A DNA stretch of 41,414 nt from Brevundimonas denitrificans. Lineage in GTDB: Bacteria; Pseudomonadota; Alphaproteobacteria; Caulobacterales; Caulobacteraceae. The notes under the pieces are model-generated. The model made no database searches and had not been told where the DNA came from. It saw nothing but the letters and a program-made list of their open reading frames with translations. Positions 1 through 8,544 of the stretch are shown piece after piece. How positions within the stretch are numbered: the stretch's first letter is position 1; the number at the start of each line of letters is the position of its first letter. The stretch spans positions 1 through 41,414 of the forward strand of contig NZ_BSOY01000017.1 of NCBI RefSeq assembly GCF_030160755.1. The letters are read 5' to 3'. The translations under genes were made by a program, and so were the position numbers.

Positions 1-2
1 CC

Positions 3-71
3 CTGACCGCGGCGCCCGTCCCGGCCCGCGCGAAACGCAGACGCCCGCGCCGGACCCGCGCGCCGGGATGA
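3..71 (+). CDS. C-terminal tail of a protein, probably a helicase (partial)
   Basis: An open frame enters from the left edge and ends in TGA at 69-71. Its last 22 residues are Ala/Pro/Arg-rich, with a basic KRRRPRR cluster. The stop overlaps the ATG of the next gene (ATGA at 68-71), the usual sign of translational coupling. In related alphaproteobacteria an S4-domain protein of this type commonly follows a helicase-related gene with a basic C-terminus, so this is probably that tail. That identity rests on context only: no helicase motif lies inside the window, and the fragment could belong to another protein. Confidence 0.4.
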   Translation: MTAAPVPARAKRRRPRRTRAPG

Positions 72-367
72 CCGGGGCCGCCTGCCGCATCGACGTCTGG
101 CTTTGGCGGGCGCGGTTCGCGAAGACCCGGTCCCTCGCGGCGGCCATGGTCGAGCGCGGCATGGTGCGGCTGACCCACAACGGCGTCCAGACCCGGCTCG
201 ACAAGCCCAGCCGGACTGTCCACGTCGGCGACGCCCTGGTGTTCGCCCTCGGCGGGAAGCTGGTCGAGCTTGAGGTGCTGCAGACGGGCGAAAGGCGCGG
301 ACCGCCCGGGGAGGCCCGCGCCCTGTATTCCGTCGTGAAGAACGGGCCGCCTCCTACTGGCGGATGA
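68..367 (+). CDS. S4-domain RNA-binding protein (Hsp15-like)
   Basis: A 99-residue protein with an S4 RNA-binding fold at about residues 7-55: RIDVWLWRARFAKTRSLA, then a basic strand/loop (VRLTHNGVQTRLDKPSR) and VHVGDALVF. This matches the Hsp15/ribosome-associated heat shock family, which binds rRNA or stalled 50S-peptidyl-tRNA complexes; the exact target here is not shown by the sequence. The ATG overlaps the stop of the preceding frame, so it is probably co-translated with it. Its 3' end overlaps by 14 bases the convergent yceI-like gene. It is shorter than E. coli Hsp15 because the long basic C-terminal tail is missing. Confidence 0.85.
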   Translation: MTGAACRIDVWLWRARFAKTRSLAAAMVERGMVRLTHNGVQTRLDKPSRTVHVGDALVFALGGKLVELEVLQTGERRGPPGEARALYSVVKNGPPPTGG

Positions 368-974
368 ATTCGCCCTCGATGTGCAGGCTCACCTCGTCCC
401 CCAGCACCGGCAGGGCGTAGTCGATCCCGAAATCGGACCGCTTGATGGTCGCCTCGCCGTCGAAACCGGCGCGATAGGCTCCGCCCATGGACGGGCCGGC
501 CTGGTTGAAGCGAACCGTCATGGTCACCGGACGGGTCACGCCACGCAGGGTCAGGTCGCCCTGCACCGTAGCGCGGTTCGGCACGGCGGGGTCGACGGTC
601 ACGGAACGCGACACATAGGTGGCCACCGGGTGGTTGGCCGTGTCGAAGAAGTCGGCCGTCTGCAGGTGGGCGTCGAGCCCGTCCGAGTTGGAATCCACCT
701 CGGTCAGCGGGATGGAGGCGGTCAGGGTCGCGGCCGAGGGATTGGCCGGATCGAGGGTCAGGTCGGCGTCCACGTTCACGAACTGGCCCCGGTAGGTCGA
801 GAAGCCGAGGTGGTCGACCGACCAGGTGATCTTGCCGTGCGCGGCGTCGAGCGCATAGGCGCCGGCCTGGACCTCGGCCGGGGCTTTGGTGAGGGCGGCC
901 TGGGCGAAGACTCCGCCGCCGGCCAGCAGGCTGAGGGCGGCGGCGGCGATGACCGTTCTGGAGACGAGACGCAT
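354..974 (-). CDS. YceI family periplasmic protein
   Basis: A 206-residue secreted protein. Residues 1-24 form a signal peptide (MRLVSRTVIAAAALSLLAG..., likely cleavage after VFA). The mature part is a YceI-type beta-barrel: YALDAAHGKITWSVDHLGFS near the start, the central LQTADFFDTANHP segment, the GDLTLRGVTRPV strand and a C-terminal SDFGIDYALPVLGDEV segment. YceI proteins are lipocalin-like and bind isoprenoid-type lipids such as polyprenyl pyrophosphates; the ligand here is unknown. The start at 974 is preferred over an upstream in-frame ATG because AGAGGA sits just before it and the signal peptide begins there. It converges with, and overlaps, the S4 gene by 14 bases. Confidence 0.9.
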   Translation of the reverse strand: MRLVSRTVIAAAALSLLAGGGVFAQAALTKAPAEVQAGAYALDAAHGKITWSVDHLGFSTYRGQFVNVDADLTLDPANPSAATLTASIPLTEVDSNSDGLDAHLQTADFFDTANHPVATYVSRSVTVDPAVPNRATVQGDLTLRGVTRPVTMTVRFNQAGPSMGGAYRAGFDGEATIKRSDFGIDYALPVLGDEVSLHIEGEFIRQ

Positions 975-1082
975 TCTGTAAAATCCTCTGAATATCGGGC
1001 GGTCTGCAATCGCATCTGATACAGATAGGGCGGCGGAGCGTCGCGGCAAGCCCCCGCCGGTGCGTCACGTCCGCCCACCGAG

Positions 1083-1111
1083 TTGACAGGCGGGGCCGCC
1101 GGGGTCATGTG
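1083..1111 (+). promoter_or_regulatory. candidate promoter for fdxA
   Basis: A perfect -35 hexamer TTGACA (1083-1088) is followed after 17 bases by CATGTG (1106-1111), a weak -10. It lies 45 bases upstream of the fdxA ATG, in the 182-bp divergent region shared with the yceI-like gene. Only the -35 is convincing. Confidence 0.35.
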
Positions 1112-1156
1112 CGCTGCCCGTTCCTCCCGCAAGCCGTTAGCGCCCCAGACCGCCCC

Positions 1157-1498
1157 ATGACCTACATCGTCACCGACGCCTGCGTGAAATGTAAGTTCAT
1201 GGACTGTGTCGAGGTCTGCCCGGTGGACTGCTTCTATGAGGGCGAGAATTTCCTCGTCATCGCACCGGATGAATGCATCGACTGCGGCGTGTGCGAGCCG
1301 GAATGCCCGGTCGACGCCATCAAGCCCGACACCGAGGACGAGCCGGACGGCAAGTGGCTGATGGTCAACGCCGACTACGCCAAGGTCTGGCCGAACATCA
1401 CGGTCAAGGGCACGCCGCCGGCCGACGCCGAGAAGTTCGAGCGCGAGACCGGCAAGTTCGAGAAATATTTCTCTGAAAAGCCCGGCAAGGGTTCCTGA
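1157..1498 (+). CDS. fdxA: 7Fe ferredoxin FdxA
   Basis: A 113-residue cytoplasmic seven-iron ferredoxin carrying one [3Fe-4S] and one [4Fe-4S] cluster. The nine cysteines fall at 9, 12, 17, 21, 25, 40, 43, 46 and 50, the Azotobacter FdI layout plus one residue. By that analogy C9, C17 and C50 bind the 3Fe cluster, and C21, C40, C43 and C46 the 4Fe cluster. The C-terminal half (about 60-113) is the acidic/aromatic extension typical of FdxA. The start at MTYIV is chosen over an upstream ATG because the family always begins MTYxV. In Alphaproteobacteria fdxA often sits just before a carD-type gene, as here. The electron partner cannot be read from the sequence. Confidence 0.95.
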   Translation: MTYIVTDACVKCKFMDCVEVCPVDCFYEGENFLVIAPDECIDCGVCEPECPVDAIKPDTEDEPDGKWLMVNADYAKVWPNITVKGTPPADAEKFERETGKFEKYFSEKPGKGS

Positions 1499-1826
1499 GC
1501 GAGACCCGCCGCGACCCGGGGCTCGCCCTGCCCGCATCCGGTGGGGATTTCCAGTCCCGCGCGCGCTGACGCTGTGGACGTTTTGAATTTCTGCAATTTT
1601 GTGATAGGTTACTGTCATTGGGTCGGGCGGTAAGCGATTTTCTCGCGCCGCCCGCGTTTGCGACAGAACTCCGCCCACGAAGGCGGAGTCGGCCAGAGGT
1701 TTGGTGATCCGTTTCCGCAGTTGAAGCCTGAAATTGCCGCGCCGCTGACGGGAAGCCGTCGTCGGAGAGCGCACAGGTGTCTTCGGTGTTTGCGTCTCGC
1801 CTTCCCTGCGCCGGGAAAGGAATGAC
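1499..1826 (+). promoter_or_regulatory. fdxA-carD intergenic region with weak promoter candidate
   Basis: These 328 bases hold no convincing gene. An AT-rich island at about 1580-1612 contains TTGAAT (1583-1588) and, 16 bases later, TAGGTT (1605-1610), a plausible but weak carD promoter that would give a leader of about 200 nt. GGAAAGG just before the ATG at 1827 is a good ribosome binding site. No hairpin followed by a T-tract was found for fdxA. Confidence 0.3.
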
Positions 1827-2390
1827 ATGACGAACAAGACCGGACTGGAATTCAAGGTTGGCGATGCGGTCGTCTATCCGGCGCACGGCGTCGGCAAGGT
1901 CGCGGCGGTTGAGGTCCAGGAAGTCGCCGGCATGTCGCTGGAAGTCTATGTGGTCACCTTCGACCACGAGAAGATGACCCTGCGCGTCCCCACCAAGAAG
2001 GCCAAGACGGCCGGCCTGCGCTCGCTGGCCGCCGACGATGTCGTGACCAAGGCGCTGACGACCCTGAAGGGCCGCGCCCGCATCAAGCGCACCATGTGGT
2101 CGCGTCGCGCCCAGGAATATGAAGCCAAGATCAACTCGGGCGACCTGATCTCGATCGCCGAGGTGGTCCGCGACCTGCACCGCGCCGACAGCCAGCCGGA
2201 ACAGTCCTATTCGGAGCGTCAGCTCTATGAATCGGCTCTGGACCGCATGGCCCGTGAAGTCGCCGCCGCCAACCGCATCGACAAGGACGCGGCCGTCCAG
2301 CTGCTGTCCAAGTCGCTGAGCGCCAAGAAGGCGGTCATCGCCGCGGCCGAAGCCGCTGAAGAAGCCGCCGAAGAGGCTGAAGCCGCCTGA
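1827..2390 (+). CDS. carD: CarD/CdnL family transcription factor
   Basis: A 187-residue RNA-polymerase-binding regulator. The N-terminal CarD/TRCF-like RNAP-interaction domain (about 8-70) shows FKVGDAVVYPAHGVGKV and the LRVPTKKA segment. The helical DNA-interacting domain follows (about 75-165) with MWSRRAQEYEAKINSGD and VVRDLHRAD. The protein ends in an Ala/Glu-rich tail (AAEAAEEAAEEAEAA). Family members (mycobacterial CarD, Myxococcus and Caulobacter CdnL) bind the RNAP beta subunit and stabilise open complexes at rRNA and other growth promoters. It is monocistronic here, with its own ribosome binding site and a strong terminator 25 bases after the stop. cdnL would be an equally apt name. 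Confidence 0.94.
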   Translation: MTNKTGLEFKVGDAVVYPAHGVGKVAAVEVQEVAGMSLEVYVVTFDHEKMTLRVPTKKAKTAGLRSLAADDVVTKALTTLKGRARIKRTMWSRRAQEYEAKINSGDLISIAEVVRDLHRADSQPEQSYSERQLYESALDRMAREVAAANRIDKDAAVQLLSKSLSAKKAVIAAAEAAEEAAEEAEAA

Positions 2391-2415
2391 TCAGGCGACA
2401 TCGCTGAACACGTCG

Positions 2416-2447
2416 GAAGGCCCGGGATCGCTCCCGGGCCTTCTGCA
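2416..2447. terminator. bidirectional intrinsic terminator
   Basis: A 12-bp perfect stem (GAAGGCCCGGGA at 2416-2427 with its complement at 2432-2443) and a four-base loop TCGC, between the convergent carD and cytochrome genes. The T-run is poor on the plus side (TGCAATT) and absent on the minus side, so it relies on the very GC-rich stem. It probably serves both genes. Confidence 0.75.
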
Positions 2448-2449
2448 AT

Positions 2450-2812
2450 TCAGACGCCCGGCCCGGTCCCGGAGACGCGTTCGAGATAGGCGATCAGATC
2501 GGCGATCTCGGTCGGGGTCATCTCGAAGGCCGGCATGGCGGGGTGGGCGGTGACCAGACCTTCGGCGAACGCCTCCTGAAGGTCGCGCACGGGATACAGC
2601 ACGCCCATGGCGCGGAAAGGCGGGGCGCCGGTCATCGGGCTGTCGCCGGAGCGCTCGACGGCGTGACAGCCGGCGCATTTCTGTTGGACCAGCATCTCGC
2701 CTCGATCCGCCGAGCCCATGATGACGGGCTCGGTTCCATTCTGGCGGACGGCCTCGCCGGCGCAGCCGCCCAGCGTAAGGGCCGCCACCGCGGCGATCAG
2801 TCGACCTGTCAT
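2450..2812 (-). CDS. c-type cytochrome lipoprotein
   Basis: A 120-residue mono-heme cytochrome c. A signal peptide with lipobox LGGC (acylated C17) indicates an envelope-anchored lipoprotein. The heme site is CAGCH at residues 46-50, and M93 in HPAMPAF is the probable distal ligand, as in class I cytochromes; the final helix TEIADLIAYLERV is also typical. The start at 2812 is set by GGAGGG a few bases upstream and by the signal peptide; an earlier in-frame ATG would add 42 implausible residues. It converges on carD and shares the terminator at 2416. The redox partner is unknown and no oxidase gene is adjacent. Confidence 0.85.
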   Translation of the reverse strand: MTGRLIAAVAALTLGGCAGEAVRQNGTEPVIMGSADRGEMLVQQKCAGCHAVERSGDSPMTGAPPFRAMGVLYPVRDLQEAFAEGLVTAHPAMPAFEMTPTEIADLIAYLERVSGTGPGV

Positions 2813-2962
2813 TGTTTGACCCTCCGTGCGAGCGTCGCGATAAGGGCGACCCGCACCTGCCTGGACCGCAAATGCGTTCCGGGCGTTGTTCCATAACAAA
2901 GCGGGTCTGCGCCCGTTCCGGCAGTACCGAAACCGCAAACCTGTTCAACGAGAGCGACGCGA

Positions 2963-3331
2963 ATGACCCAGTTCCACCATATCCGCCTCGAACTCGCCCG
3001 CGAACCCGGCCATCCCGAGGGCGCGCCGGATGAGGGCTATGACATCGTCGCCCCGCTCGACGCCGACGGTCGACTGGACGGGGAAGCCCAGCGCGCCGAA
3101 CCGGGCCGCGGCCACGTCCGGCGCTTCTCGGGGAACGAGACCGTCAGCGCGGGACAATTGCGTCACGGGCCGGGCGGGCGGTGGGTGCTGGACATGGACC
3201 AGGGCGACGCCGACGACGCCGTCGGCTTCCGCTTCGGCGACGAGCGCTTCGTCGCCGGCGAATATGTCAGCCTGTCGCTGCCCTCGGGCGAGCAGCACAC
3301 CTATGTCGTGGCGCGGGTCGTCGAGGTCTGA
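2963..3331 (+). CDS. hypothetical protein
   Basis: A 122-residue soluble acidic protein I do not recognise as a named family. It has no signal peptide or membrane segment. It looks like a small beta-rich domain: an N-terminal strand (MTQFHHIRLELARE), a charged middle (DADGRLDGEAQRAEPGRGHVRRF), then VLDMDQGDADDAVGFRFGDERF and a C-terminal EYVSLSLPSGEQHTYVVARV. The reading frame has strong GC3 bias and a GAGAGCG ribosome binding site, so it is very probably real. It is divergent from the cytochrome gene and converges on the DUF3617 gene, 12 bases away. Confidence 0.7.
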   Translation: MTQFHHIRLELAREPGHPEGAPDEGYDIVAPLDADGRLDGEAQRAEPGRGHVRRFSGNETVSAGQLRHGPGGRWVLDMDQGDADDAVGFRFGDERFVAGEYVSLSLPSGEQHTYVVARVVEV

Positions 3332-3343
3332 GCCGAACCCGCC

Positions 3344-3823
3344 CTAGAAATACTCGGCTCCGGCCGGGCATTGGGCGGCGAGGCGGCGGGCGTTGATCGT
3401 CGCCGGGATATAGGGGGTCCAGACGCCGGCGGCGCGGATCGAGGCGCCGCCGCGGAAGCTGAACTGCTCCGGCTGATAGGTCCCGTTGAGCCGCACGCGC
3501 ACGCGACGGCCGCTGCGGCTGGTGCAATTGCCCTCGAACCGGGCATTGCCGCTGCCGACCTGGCGCACCGGGTAGGTGCACTGGTAGTGGCGCGTCGACA
3601 GACCGCCGAAGAAGCGGTTGATCTCGCTGGGCCGAACGCATTTGGTCTCGGTGTCGCGCTGGCCCAGGGCGCTGGTGGTGTATTCCCAATACCCGGCCAG
3701 CACGGGCGGCGGGCCCGACTGGGCCGGGGCCGCCGGTCCGGCGAAGGGCGCGGTGGCGGGCGCCGCCAGCAACAGGGCGCCGACGAGGACGGGAACGAGA
3801 CGGATCAGGGCGGACGACTTCAT
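3344..3823 (-). CDS. DUF3617-type exported protein
   Basis: A 159-residue exported protein. A signal peptide (about 1-25, MKSSALIRLVPVLVGALLLAAP) is followed by the DUF3617 pattern: GYWEYTTSALG, a conserved-Cys segment ETKCVRPSEINRFF, then YQCTYPV, FEGNCTSRSG and the VRLNGTYQPEQF strand. Paired cysteines suggest disulfides in the periplasm. The family has no established function. The start at 3823 is the ATG that opens the signal peptide; a longer in-frame extension lacks family features and would run through the L28 promoter and into the L28 gene. Confidence 0.8.
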   Translation of the reverse strand: MKSSALIRLVPVLVGALLLAAPATAPFAGPAAPAQSGPPPVLAGYWEYTTSALGQRDTETKCVRPSEINRFFGGLSTRHYQCTYPVRQVGSGNARFEGNCTSRSGRRVRVRLNGTYQPEQFSFRGGASIRAAGVWTPYIPATINARRLAAQCPAGAEYF

Positions 3824-3921
3824 GACGCGGACCTTCGACGGCGGAGCTTCGCCGCATGAATAGAAGCGATATATGGCGGGAATTGAACAGCGGCTGAACG
3901 GCCCGCGACCCGCCTCAAGCC

Positions 3922-3950
3922 TTGACGGGACGCGGTGACTTCCACTATAC
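3922..3950 (+). promoter_or_regulatory. promoter of rpmB
   Basis: TTGACG (3922-3927), a 17-base spacer and CTATAC (3945-3950) match the alphaproteobacterial housekeeping-sigma pattern (TTGACG ... CTATA). It lies about 93 bases upstream of the L28 start in a 219-bp divergent region. It is the best sigma-70-type promoter in the window. Confidence 0.6.
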
Positions 3951-4042
3951 GGCCCCCTCTCGCGCGGGGACCCCATCCCTGCGCGCCTCTGTTTCATGCG
4001 TCCGCACCGTTTCGCGGCCCGCTCCTGCCCAAGGATAGTCAG

Positions 4043-4345
4043 ATGTCGCGTCGCTGCGAACTCACCGGTATCGGCCCCATGGTCGGCCACAGCGTGAGCC
4101 ACTCGAACGTCAAGACCAAGCGCCGCTTCCTGCCGTCGCTGAAGACGGTCAAGGTCGCCTCGGAAGCCCTGGGCCAGACCTTCAGCCTGCGGATTTCGAA
4201 CGCCGCCCTGCGCACCCTCGACTTCAAGGGCGGCCTGGACCCGTTCATCGTCAAGGCCAAGGACGAGCAACTGTCGCTGGCCGCCCAGCGCATCAAGCGC
4301 CAGGTCAAGGCGAAGATCGCCGAACAGGCCGCAGCCGCCGCCTGA
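4043..4345 (+). CDS. rpmB: 50S ribosomal protein L28
   Basis: A 100-residue L28. The N-terminus MSRRCELTGIGPMVGHSVSHS and the following basic NVKTKRRFLPSLKTV are the classical L28 signature, and LRISNAALRTLDFKGGLD is also conserved. The C-terminal helix (about 75-100) is an alphaproteobacterial extension with Lys and Ala runs. The start follows the family rather than an upstream in-frame ATG. It is monocistronic, with a promoter at 3922 and a textbook terminator at 4372. Confidence 0.96.
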   Translation: MSRRCELTGIGPMVGHSVSHSNVKTKRRFLPSLKTVKVASEALGQTFSLRISNAALRTLDFKGGLDPFIVKAKDEQLSLAAQRIKRQVKAKIAEQAAAAA

Positions 4346-4371
4346 TCGGGCGACAGCGTCAGAATTTGAAG

Positions 4372-4400
4372 AGGCCGGTGGAAACACCGGCCTTTTTCTT
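4372..4400 (+). terminator. intrinsic terminator of rpmB
   Basis: A perfect 9-bp stem (AGGCCGGTG at 4372-4380 with CACCGGCCT at 4385-4393), a GAAA tetraloop and a T-rich tract (TTTTTCTT) follow the L28 stop by 26 bases. The rest of the gap to 4562 contains only GC-rich sequence with no gene I can support. Confidence 0.9.
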
Positions 4401-4562
4401 TGCGCGATTGTTTGTGCCGGCCGGCGCCAGGTCAGGGCCGGCTTGCGGCGCCGGGGCTGACAGTCAGGGAGACCGGCTTCATTCGCGGAGGCTCTCGGAG
4501 ACGACGGGGGCCGGCCCCAGAGGGTCGTCCGTATCGCCCGTCGGTAGACCTCGCGACAGCCG

Positions 4563-4964
4563 TCAGCGCATCGCCATCGCAGCGGCGGCCTGGCTCGGTT
4601 GAGCCAGAAGTCGGGCGACCGCTTCGGAAAAGGGTGTCAGCCTCAAGGGCTTCTGCAGGCATTCGTCGGCGCCGAACAGCATGGCGGTGCGAAGCAGGTG
4701 GCCAGGCTCCATGCGACCGCCCGACGAGATGGCGAGTATGCGGATGCCGGGATTGCGGCGGCGGAGCTCAACGATGGTCTCCAGACCGTCCTTGTTCGGC
4801 ATGAGCATGTCGAGAACCACGAGATCCACCGCCATTGAGGCGACGATCTTCAACGCTTCATCCCCGTCTTCCGCCTCGACAATGGCATGGTCCTCACTGC
4901 GAAGAAGCTCACCGGCGATCAGCCGGACAGTGGGGTCGTCGTCTACGATCAGGATGATGGCCAT
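4563..4964 (-). CDS. single-domain response regulator (CheY-like)
   Basis: A 133-residue stand-alone receiver. It has the acidic pocket at D8-D10 (LIVDDDPTVR), phospho-acceptor D52 (DLVVLDMLMP), switch Ser in LAISSGG and conserved K105 (LQKP). There is no output domain; only a short Ala-rich tail follows. It lies 66 bases downstream of, and on the same strand as, the large hybrid kinase, so the two probably form one transcription unit. It is a natural phosphoryl acceptor from that kinase's HPt domain. Specific partners and output are not visible. Confidence 0.9.
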   Translation of the reverse strand: MAIILIVDDDPTVRLIAGELLRSEDHAIVEAEDGDEALKIVASMAVDLVVLDMLMPNKDGLETIVELRRRNPGIRILAISSGGRMEPGHLLRTAMLFGADECLQKPLRLTPFSEAVARLLAQPSQAAAAMAMR

Positions 4965-5030
4965 GACAAAAATACTCCAAATGAACTCTAGATGGCCCGG
5001 GGTTAGGAATTGATAAGCAAACTGATGAAA

Positions 5031-8000
5031 TCAGGCGGCCGCCTGCGATTCTCCCGCCGGCAGATCGGCAAATACCCCCGGGCGGGCGTAGACATAGCCC
5101 TGAATGTAATGAACCCCGGCGGTGCGCAGGAACCGGACCTGGTCTTCGGTCTCGACGCCCTCGCAGACGATCTTCATGCCAAGCGCCCGGCCGACCCCGA
5201 TGACGGCATGGATGATCGCGGCGGAGGCGGTGTCCTCGGTGCAGCGGGTGACGAAGCTTCGATCGATCTTGAGCGTCGAGAAGCGCAGCCGGCGAAGCGC
5301 ATGCAGACTGGTGTAGCCCGATCCGAAATCGTCAAGCGCGACGTCGACCCCCAGGTCCGCCAGACGCGCCAGCGTGGGCTGGGCCAACTCGATGTCGAGA
5401 ATGGCCGTCTCCGTCACCTCGATTTCCAGTCGCTGCAGCGGAAAGGTCGCACGGCGGGCGGCCTCTGCGACCCGGTCGGCGAAGTCGGACCGCTGGAATT
5501 CAACCGCGGAGGCATTGACGGAGATACGGAGATCCCCGCGGCTCGCGCCGTCCCGCATGGCCCGCTCCAGGACGAAATCGGTCAGGTTGGCGATGACGCC
5601 GGCGGCTTCCAGCTGGGGAACAAATTCCTCGGGACTTCGGGCCCCGCGGGTGGGGCAGGTCCAGCGAACCAGGGCTTCAGCCTTGTTCGCAAACGATCCG
5701 CTGCGATCCATCATCGGTTGATAGACCAGACCCAGATGTCCTGCCTCGACGGCCCTGGCGAGATCCGCTGCGGCGTCGTCGGACGGGGCGGCCGGCATCG
5801 GGGGAGCGTCGGCCTCGGTGAGGGCCGCCGCCAGGGTCCGGTCCAGCAGCGACGACAGGGCCGCCAGGTCGATCCCGGAGACGTCACCCGCGCGGGCGGC
5901 GCCTTCCGCCGTCGAGGCCATCCGGGCCACCGCCGCCGCACCCAGGCTGAGACTCATGGATTTCAGGGCATGGGCGGCGCGGGCGGCGCCGTCCAGGTCT
6001 CCGGCTGAAACGGCGGACTGAAGGTCCAGCAGGCGCGCGGGCGCATTGGCGGCGTATAGGGCTTCAACCCGGGCGACGAAATCGGGTCGACCATTGCGCG
6101 CCATTGCGGCGAGCTCCTCCCTGATCACCGGATCGAACAGGTCGTCGGCGGCGCGGTCTTCCGGAGCCGGCGCAGGCGGGGCCGGGGCGGCGGCTTCCCG
6201 GGCGAACCGGCCGCAGTGACTGTTCAGGGCGCGGGCGAGATCGCCCACGGTGAACGGCTTGTGGATGACCCCGTCCATGCCCGCGTCCCGCCAGGCGTTC
6301 GCAGCCGAGCCCACGACATGGGCGGTCAGGGCGAGGATCGGCGTGCGCGCCCGGCCGGCGGCGGCTTCTTCGGCGCGGATCGCCGCGGTCGCCTCGAAAC
6401 CATCCATCACGGGCATGGAGCCGTCCATCAGCACCAGGTCGAACGTCTGGACCCGAAGCAGGTCCACCGCCTGCGCCCCGTCTTCCGCCAGCGACGGCGT
6501 CACGCCCAGTCGCTGCAGGGCTTCGGACGCCACCTCGCGGTTGACCTCGGAATCATCAACCACCAGCACCCGGGCGCCGGTGAAGACCATGGAGGGGATG
6601 GCCCCGGCGACGTTCTCGTGAATGGCCAGAGGCTCTCCGGCCCTGATCTGGGCGGCGAGGGCCATGACATCGCAGCGGCGGACGGGCCTGGACAGGAGGC
6701 AGGATCCCGGCGCGACCTCCATCTCGGTGGCGCTCACCACCACGGTGGGTCCCCCCCTGCACGGGACGGAGGGTCCACAGAACAGGGCAGCCAGTCCGTC
6801 CGGCTGGTCCGTCACCGCCAGGCCGAACAGGTCCAGATAGCGCGCCAGCGCCCGGCCGGTCATCGGGCCGACGGCCTCGACGGCGACAGTGAGGCCGTCG
6901 ACTCGCGGGTGCGGCCCCACGGCCTCGCCGGCGGCGGGGAGGCTTGCCTCGAAGGCGAAGGTCGATCCCTCGCCGACCGTGCTGGAGAGCTTCCATTCGC
7001 CGCCCATGGCCTTCACCAGCCGGTCGCAGATGGTCAGGCCCAGACCGGTGCCGCCGTGTTTCCGGGTCGTGCTCTGATCCTCCTGCGAGAAGGCCTCGAA
7101 CAGGCGCGGAAGCTTGTCTTCGGGAATGCCGGGTCCGGTGTCCGTGACGCCGAATACGTACAGATCCGGCGTATCGGGACTGGGCTCGATGCTGAGCAGC
7201 ACGCCCCCCGTCTCGGTGAATTTGATCGCGTTGTTGGCCAGATTGCTGATCACCTGGCGCAGACGGGTGGGGTCAGCGATGACCGGAGGAATGCGCGGAT
7301 CGACGAAGACCGCGAGATCGAGCCCCTTCTCCAGCGCCCGCTCGGCGAACAGGCTGGCCACGTCCTCGGCCACTTCGGCGAGGTCGACCTCGACGGCTTC
7401 CAGCTCCAGCTTGCCCGCCTCGACCTTGGAGAAGTCGAGGATGTCGTTGATGATCCCCAGCAAGGACTTGCCCGATTTGGCGATGACGTGGGCGTAGCGG
7501 CGTTGGCGGGGCGGCAGGTCCGAGCCCGAGAGCAGTTCGCTGAGCGCCAGAATGCCGTTCATCGGCGTCCGGATCTCGTGGCTCATGACCGCGAGGAAGT
7601 CCGACTTGGCCGAGGTGGCGGCCTCCGCCGCGTCCTTGGCGATGGAAAGTTCGGCGGTTCGCGCGGACACCTGTTCTTCCAGCCCGGCGACGTGGGCCGC
7701 GATCCGTTCATCCCGGATGGTGATCCCGGTCATCATCGCCTGGAATCCGGACACCAGATCGCCGACCTCGCCGTCGGCCACGATGTCGGGCATGCGGGCG
7801 TAGTCCCCGGACTCGCGGACGGCGTTGGTGAAGGCGGCGAGCTGGGTGATGGGCTGGCTGATGCGGCGGGCCATCCGGAACGCGATCAGCAGGCCGGCCA
7901 GCAGGGCGATCCCGGTGCCCGCCAGGCTGATGAGCACCGCGCCGAGAATGCGCGCCTTCAGGCCGGGGGTTTCACTGAGAAGCGTGATCTCTCCGACGCG

Positions 8001-8429
8001 ATCCCCCTCGCTCAGGATGGGCGCGGAAACCTGCAGCGTGCCGCTGTTCAGAACCGACCAAAGGGAAGCGTCGCCGTCACCTGCGAGATGGGCGTCGGAG
8101 TTGAGGCGCACGCCGCCGCCGGTTTCCGCCAGCAGTCGCCCGTTCGCGCCCGCTATCCGTGCATAGGTGACGCCGGGCATCTGGCTGATGGACCGGATCG
8201 CCACGAAAACTCCGGTTGTATCCCCTCGCCGCACCGAATCCGCCGCCTGGGACCCGATGACCCGCGCCGTCTGGGTCAGGCGGTCAGTCTCGAGGGCAGT
8301 CTGGCGGCGGGCGTCGATCCATCCGGACAGCGTTGCAGTAACAATGCAGGTCGTCACCAGTGAGGCAAGGACGAGGCCCACGAGTTTCCGTCGGATGGAT
8401 GAGCCGGAAAACAGTGTCGAACGAGCCAA
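5031..8429 (-). CDS. hybrid sensor histidine kinase with REC, HPt and EAL domains
   Basis: A 1132-residue inner-membrane signalling protein. Order: TM1 (16-38), a periplasmic sensor of about 120 residues of no recognised family, TM2 (159-184), HAMP (about 185-237), coiled coil, HisKA with H284 ([10 protein letters not shown]), HATPase with N-box [10 protein letters not shown] (about 400), DTGPGIP and GTGLGL. A degenerate receiver-like segment (about 510-610, no phospho-Asp) follows, then a true receiver (about 616-735, D669 in LMDGSMP) and HPt (about 775-870, H820 in AAHALKS). The C-terminus is an EAL domain (about 890-1125) that keeps EALVRW (E918), the Asn of [31 protein letters not shown] and QGY, so c-di-GMP phosphodiesterase activity is likely. 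A four-step phosphorelay within or beyond the protein is expected. The fusion of a BarA/TorS-like kinase with EAL is unusual. Confidence 0.93.
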   Translation of the reverse strand: MARSTLFSGSSIRRKLVGLVLASLVTTCIVTATLSGWIDARRQTALETDRLTQTARVIGSQAADSVRRGDTTGVFVAIRSISQMPGVTYARIAGANGRLLAETGGGVRLNSDAHLAGDGDASLWSVLNSGTLQVSAPILSEGDRVGEITLLSETPGLKARILGAVLISLAGTGIALLAGLLIAFRMARRISQPITQLAAFTNAVRESGDYARMPDIVADGEVGDLVSGFQAMMTGITIRDERIAAHVAGLEEQVSARTAELSIAKDAAEAATSAKSDFLAVMSHEIRTPMNGILALSELLSGSDLPPRQRRYAHVIAKSGKSLLGIINDILDFSKVEAGKLELEAVEVDLAEVAEDVASLFAERALEKGLDLAVFVDPRIPPVIADPTRLRQVISNLANNAIKFTETGGVLLSIEPSPDTPDLYVFGVTDTGPGIPEDKLPRLFEAFSQEDQSTTRKHGGTGLGLTICDRLVKAMGGEWKLSSTVGEGSTFAFEASLPAAGEAVGPHPRVDGLTVAVEAVGPMTGRALARYLDLFGLAVTDQPDGLAALFCGPSVPCRGGPTVVVSATEMEVAPGSCLLSRPVRRCDVMALAAQIRAGEPLAIHENVAGAIPSMVFTGARVLVVDDSEVNREVASEALQRLGVTPSLAEDGAQAVDLLRVQTFDLVLMDGSMPVMDGFEATAAIRAEEAAAGRARTPILALTAHVVGSAANAWRDAGMDGVIHKPFTVGDLARALNSHCGRFAREAAAPAPPAPAPEDRAADDLFDPVIREELAAMARNGRPDFVARVEALYAANAPARLLDLQSAVSAGDLDGAARAAHALKSMSLSLGAAAVARMASTAEGAARAGDVSGIDLAALSSLLDRTLAAALTEADAPPMPAAPSDDAAADLARAVEAGHLGLVYQPMMDRSGSFANKAEALVRWTCPTRGARSPEEFVPQLEAAGVIANLTDFVLERAMRDGASRGDLRISVNASAVEFQRSDFADRVAEAARRATFPLQRLEIEVTETAILDIELAQPTLARLADLGVDVALDDFGSGYTSLHALRRLRFSTLKIDRSFVTRCTEDTASAAIIHAVIGVGRALGMKIVCEGVETEDQVRFLRTAGVHYIQGYVYARPGVFADLPAGESQAAA

Positions 8430-8544
8430 TGCTCTGCACCTCTTGTCGCGTTACGACATTGATACAGTCGCTTAATGACTTATGCCTTAAAGCTGTCTCA
8501 ATCGGGGACCGCCGCAGGCCGCCTTGGCCTCAAGGGGACAACCA
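8430..8544. promoter_or_regulatory. divergent control region of the kinase and second receiver
   Basis: These 115 bases separate the kinase (minus strand) from the receiver gene (plus strand). The stretch around 8450-8500 is much more AT-rich than its surroundings and must carry both promoters. I could not fix hexamers with confidence. AAGGGG at 8532-8537 is the ribosome binding site for the GTG at 8545. Confidence 0.4.

Noticed and set aside
1109..1156. Sixteen-residue N-terminal extension of FdxA
   Set aside because: FdxA proteins start at MTYxV, and the extension has no ribosome binding site.
6216..8363. Long plus-strand open frame opposite the hybrid kinase
   Set aside because: It is antisense to a protein with many recognisable motifs; its translation is low-complexity Gly/Arg/His-rich, an effect of GC-biased codons on the other strand.
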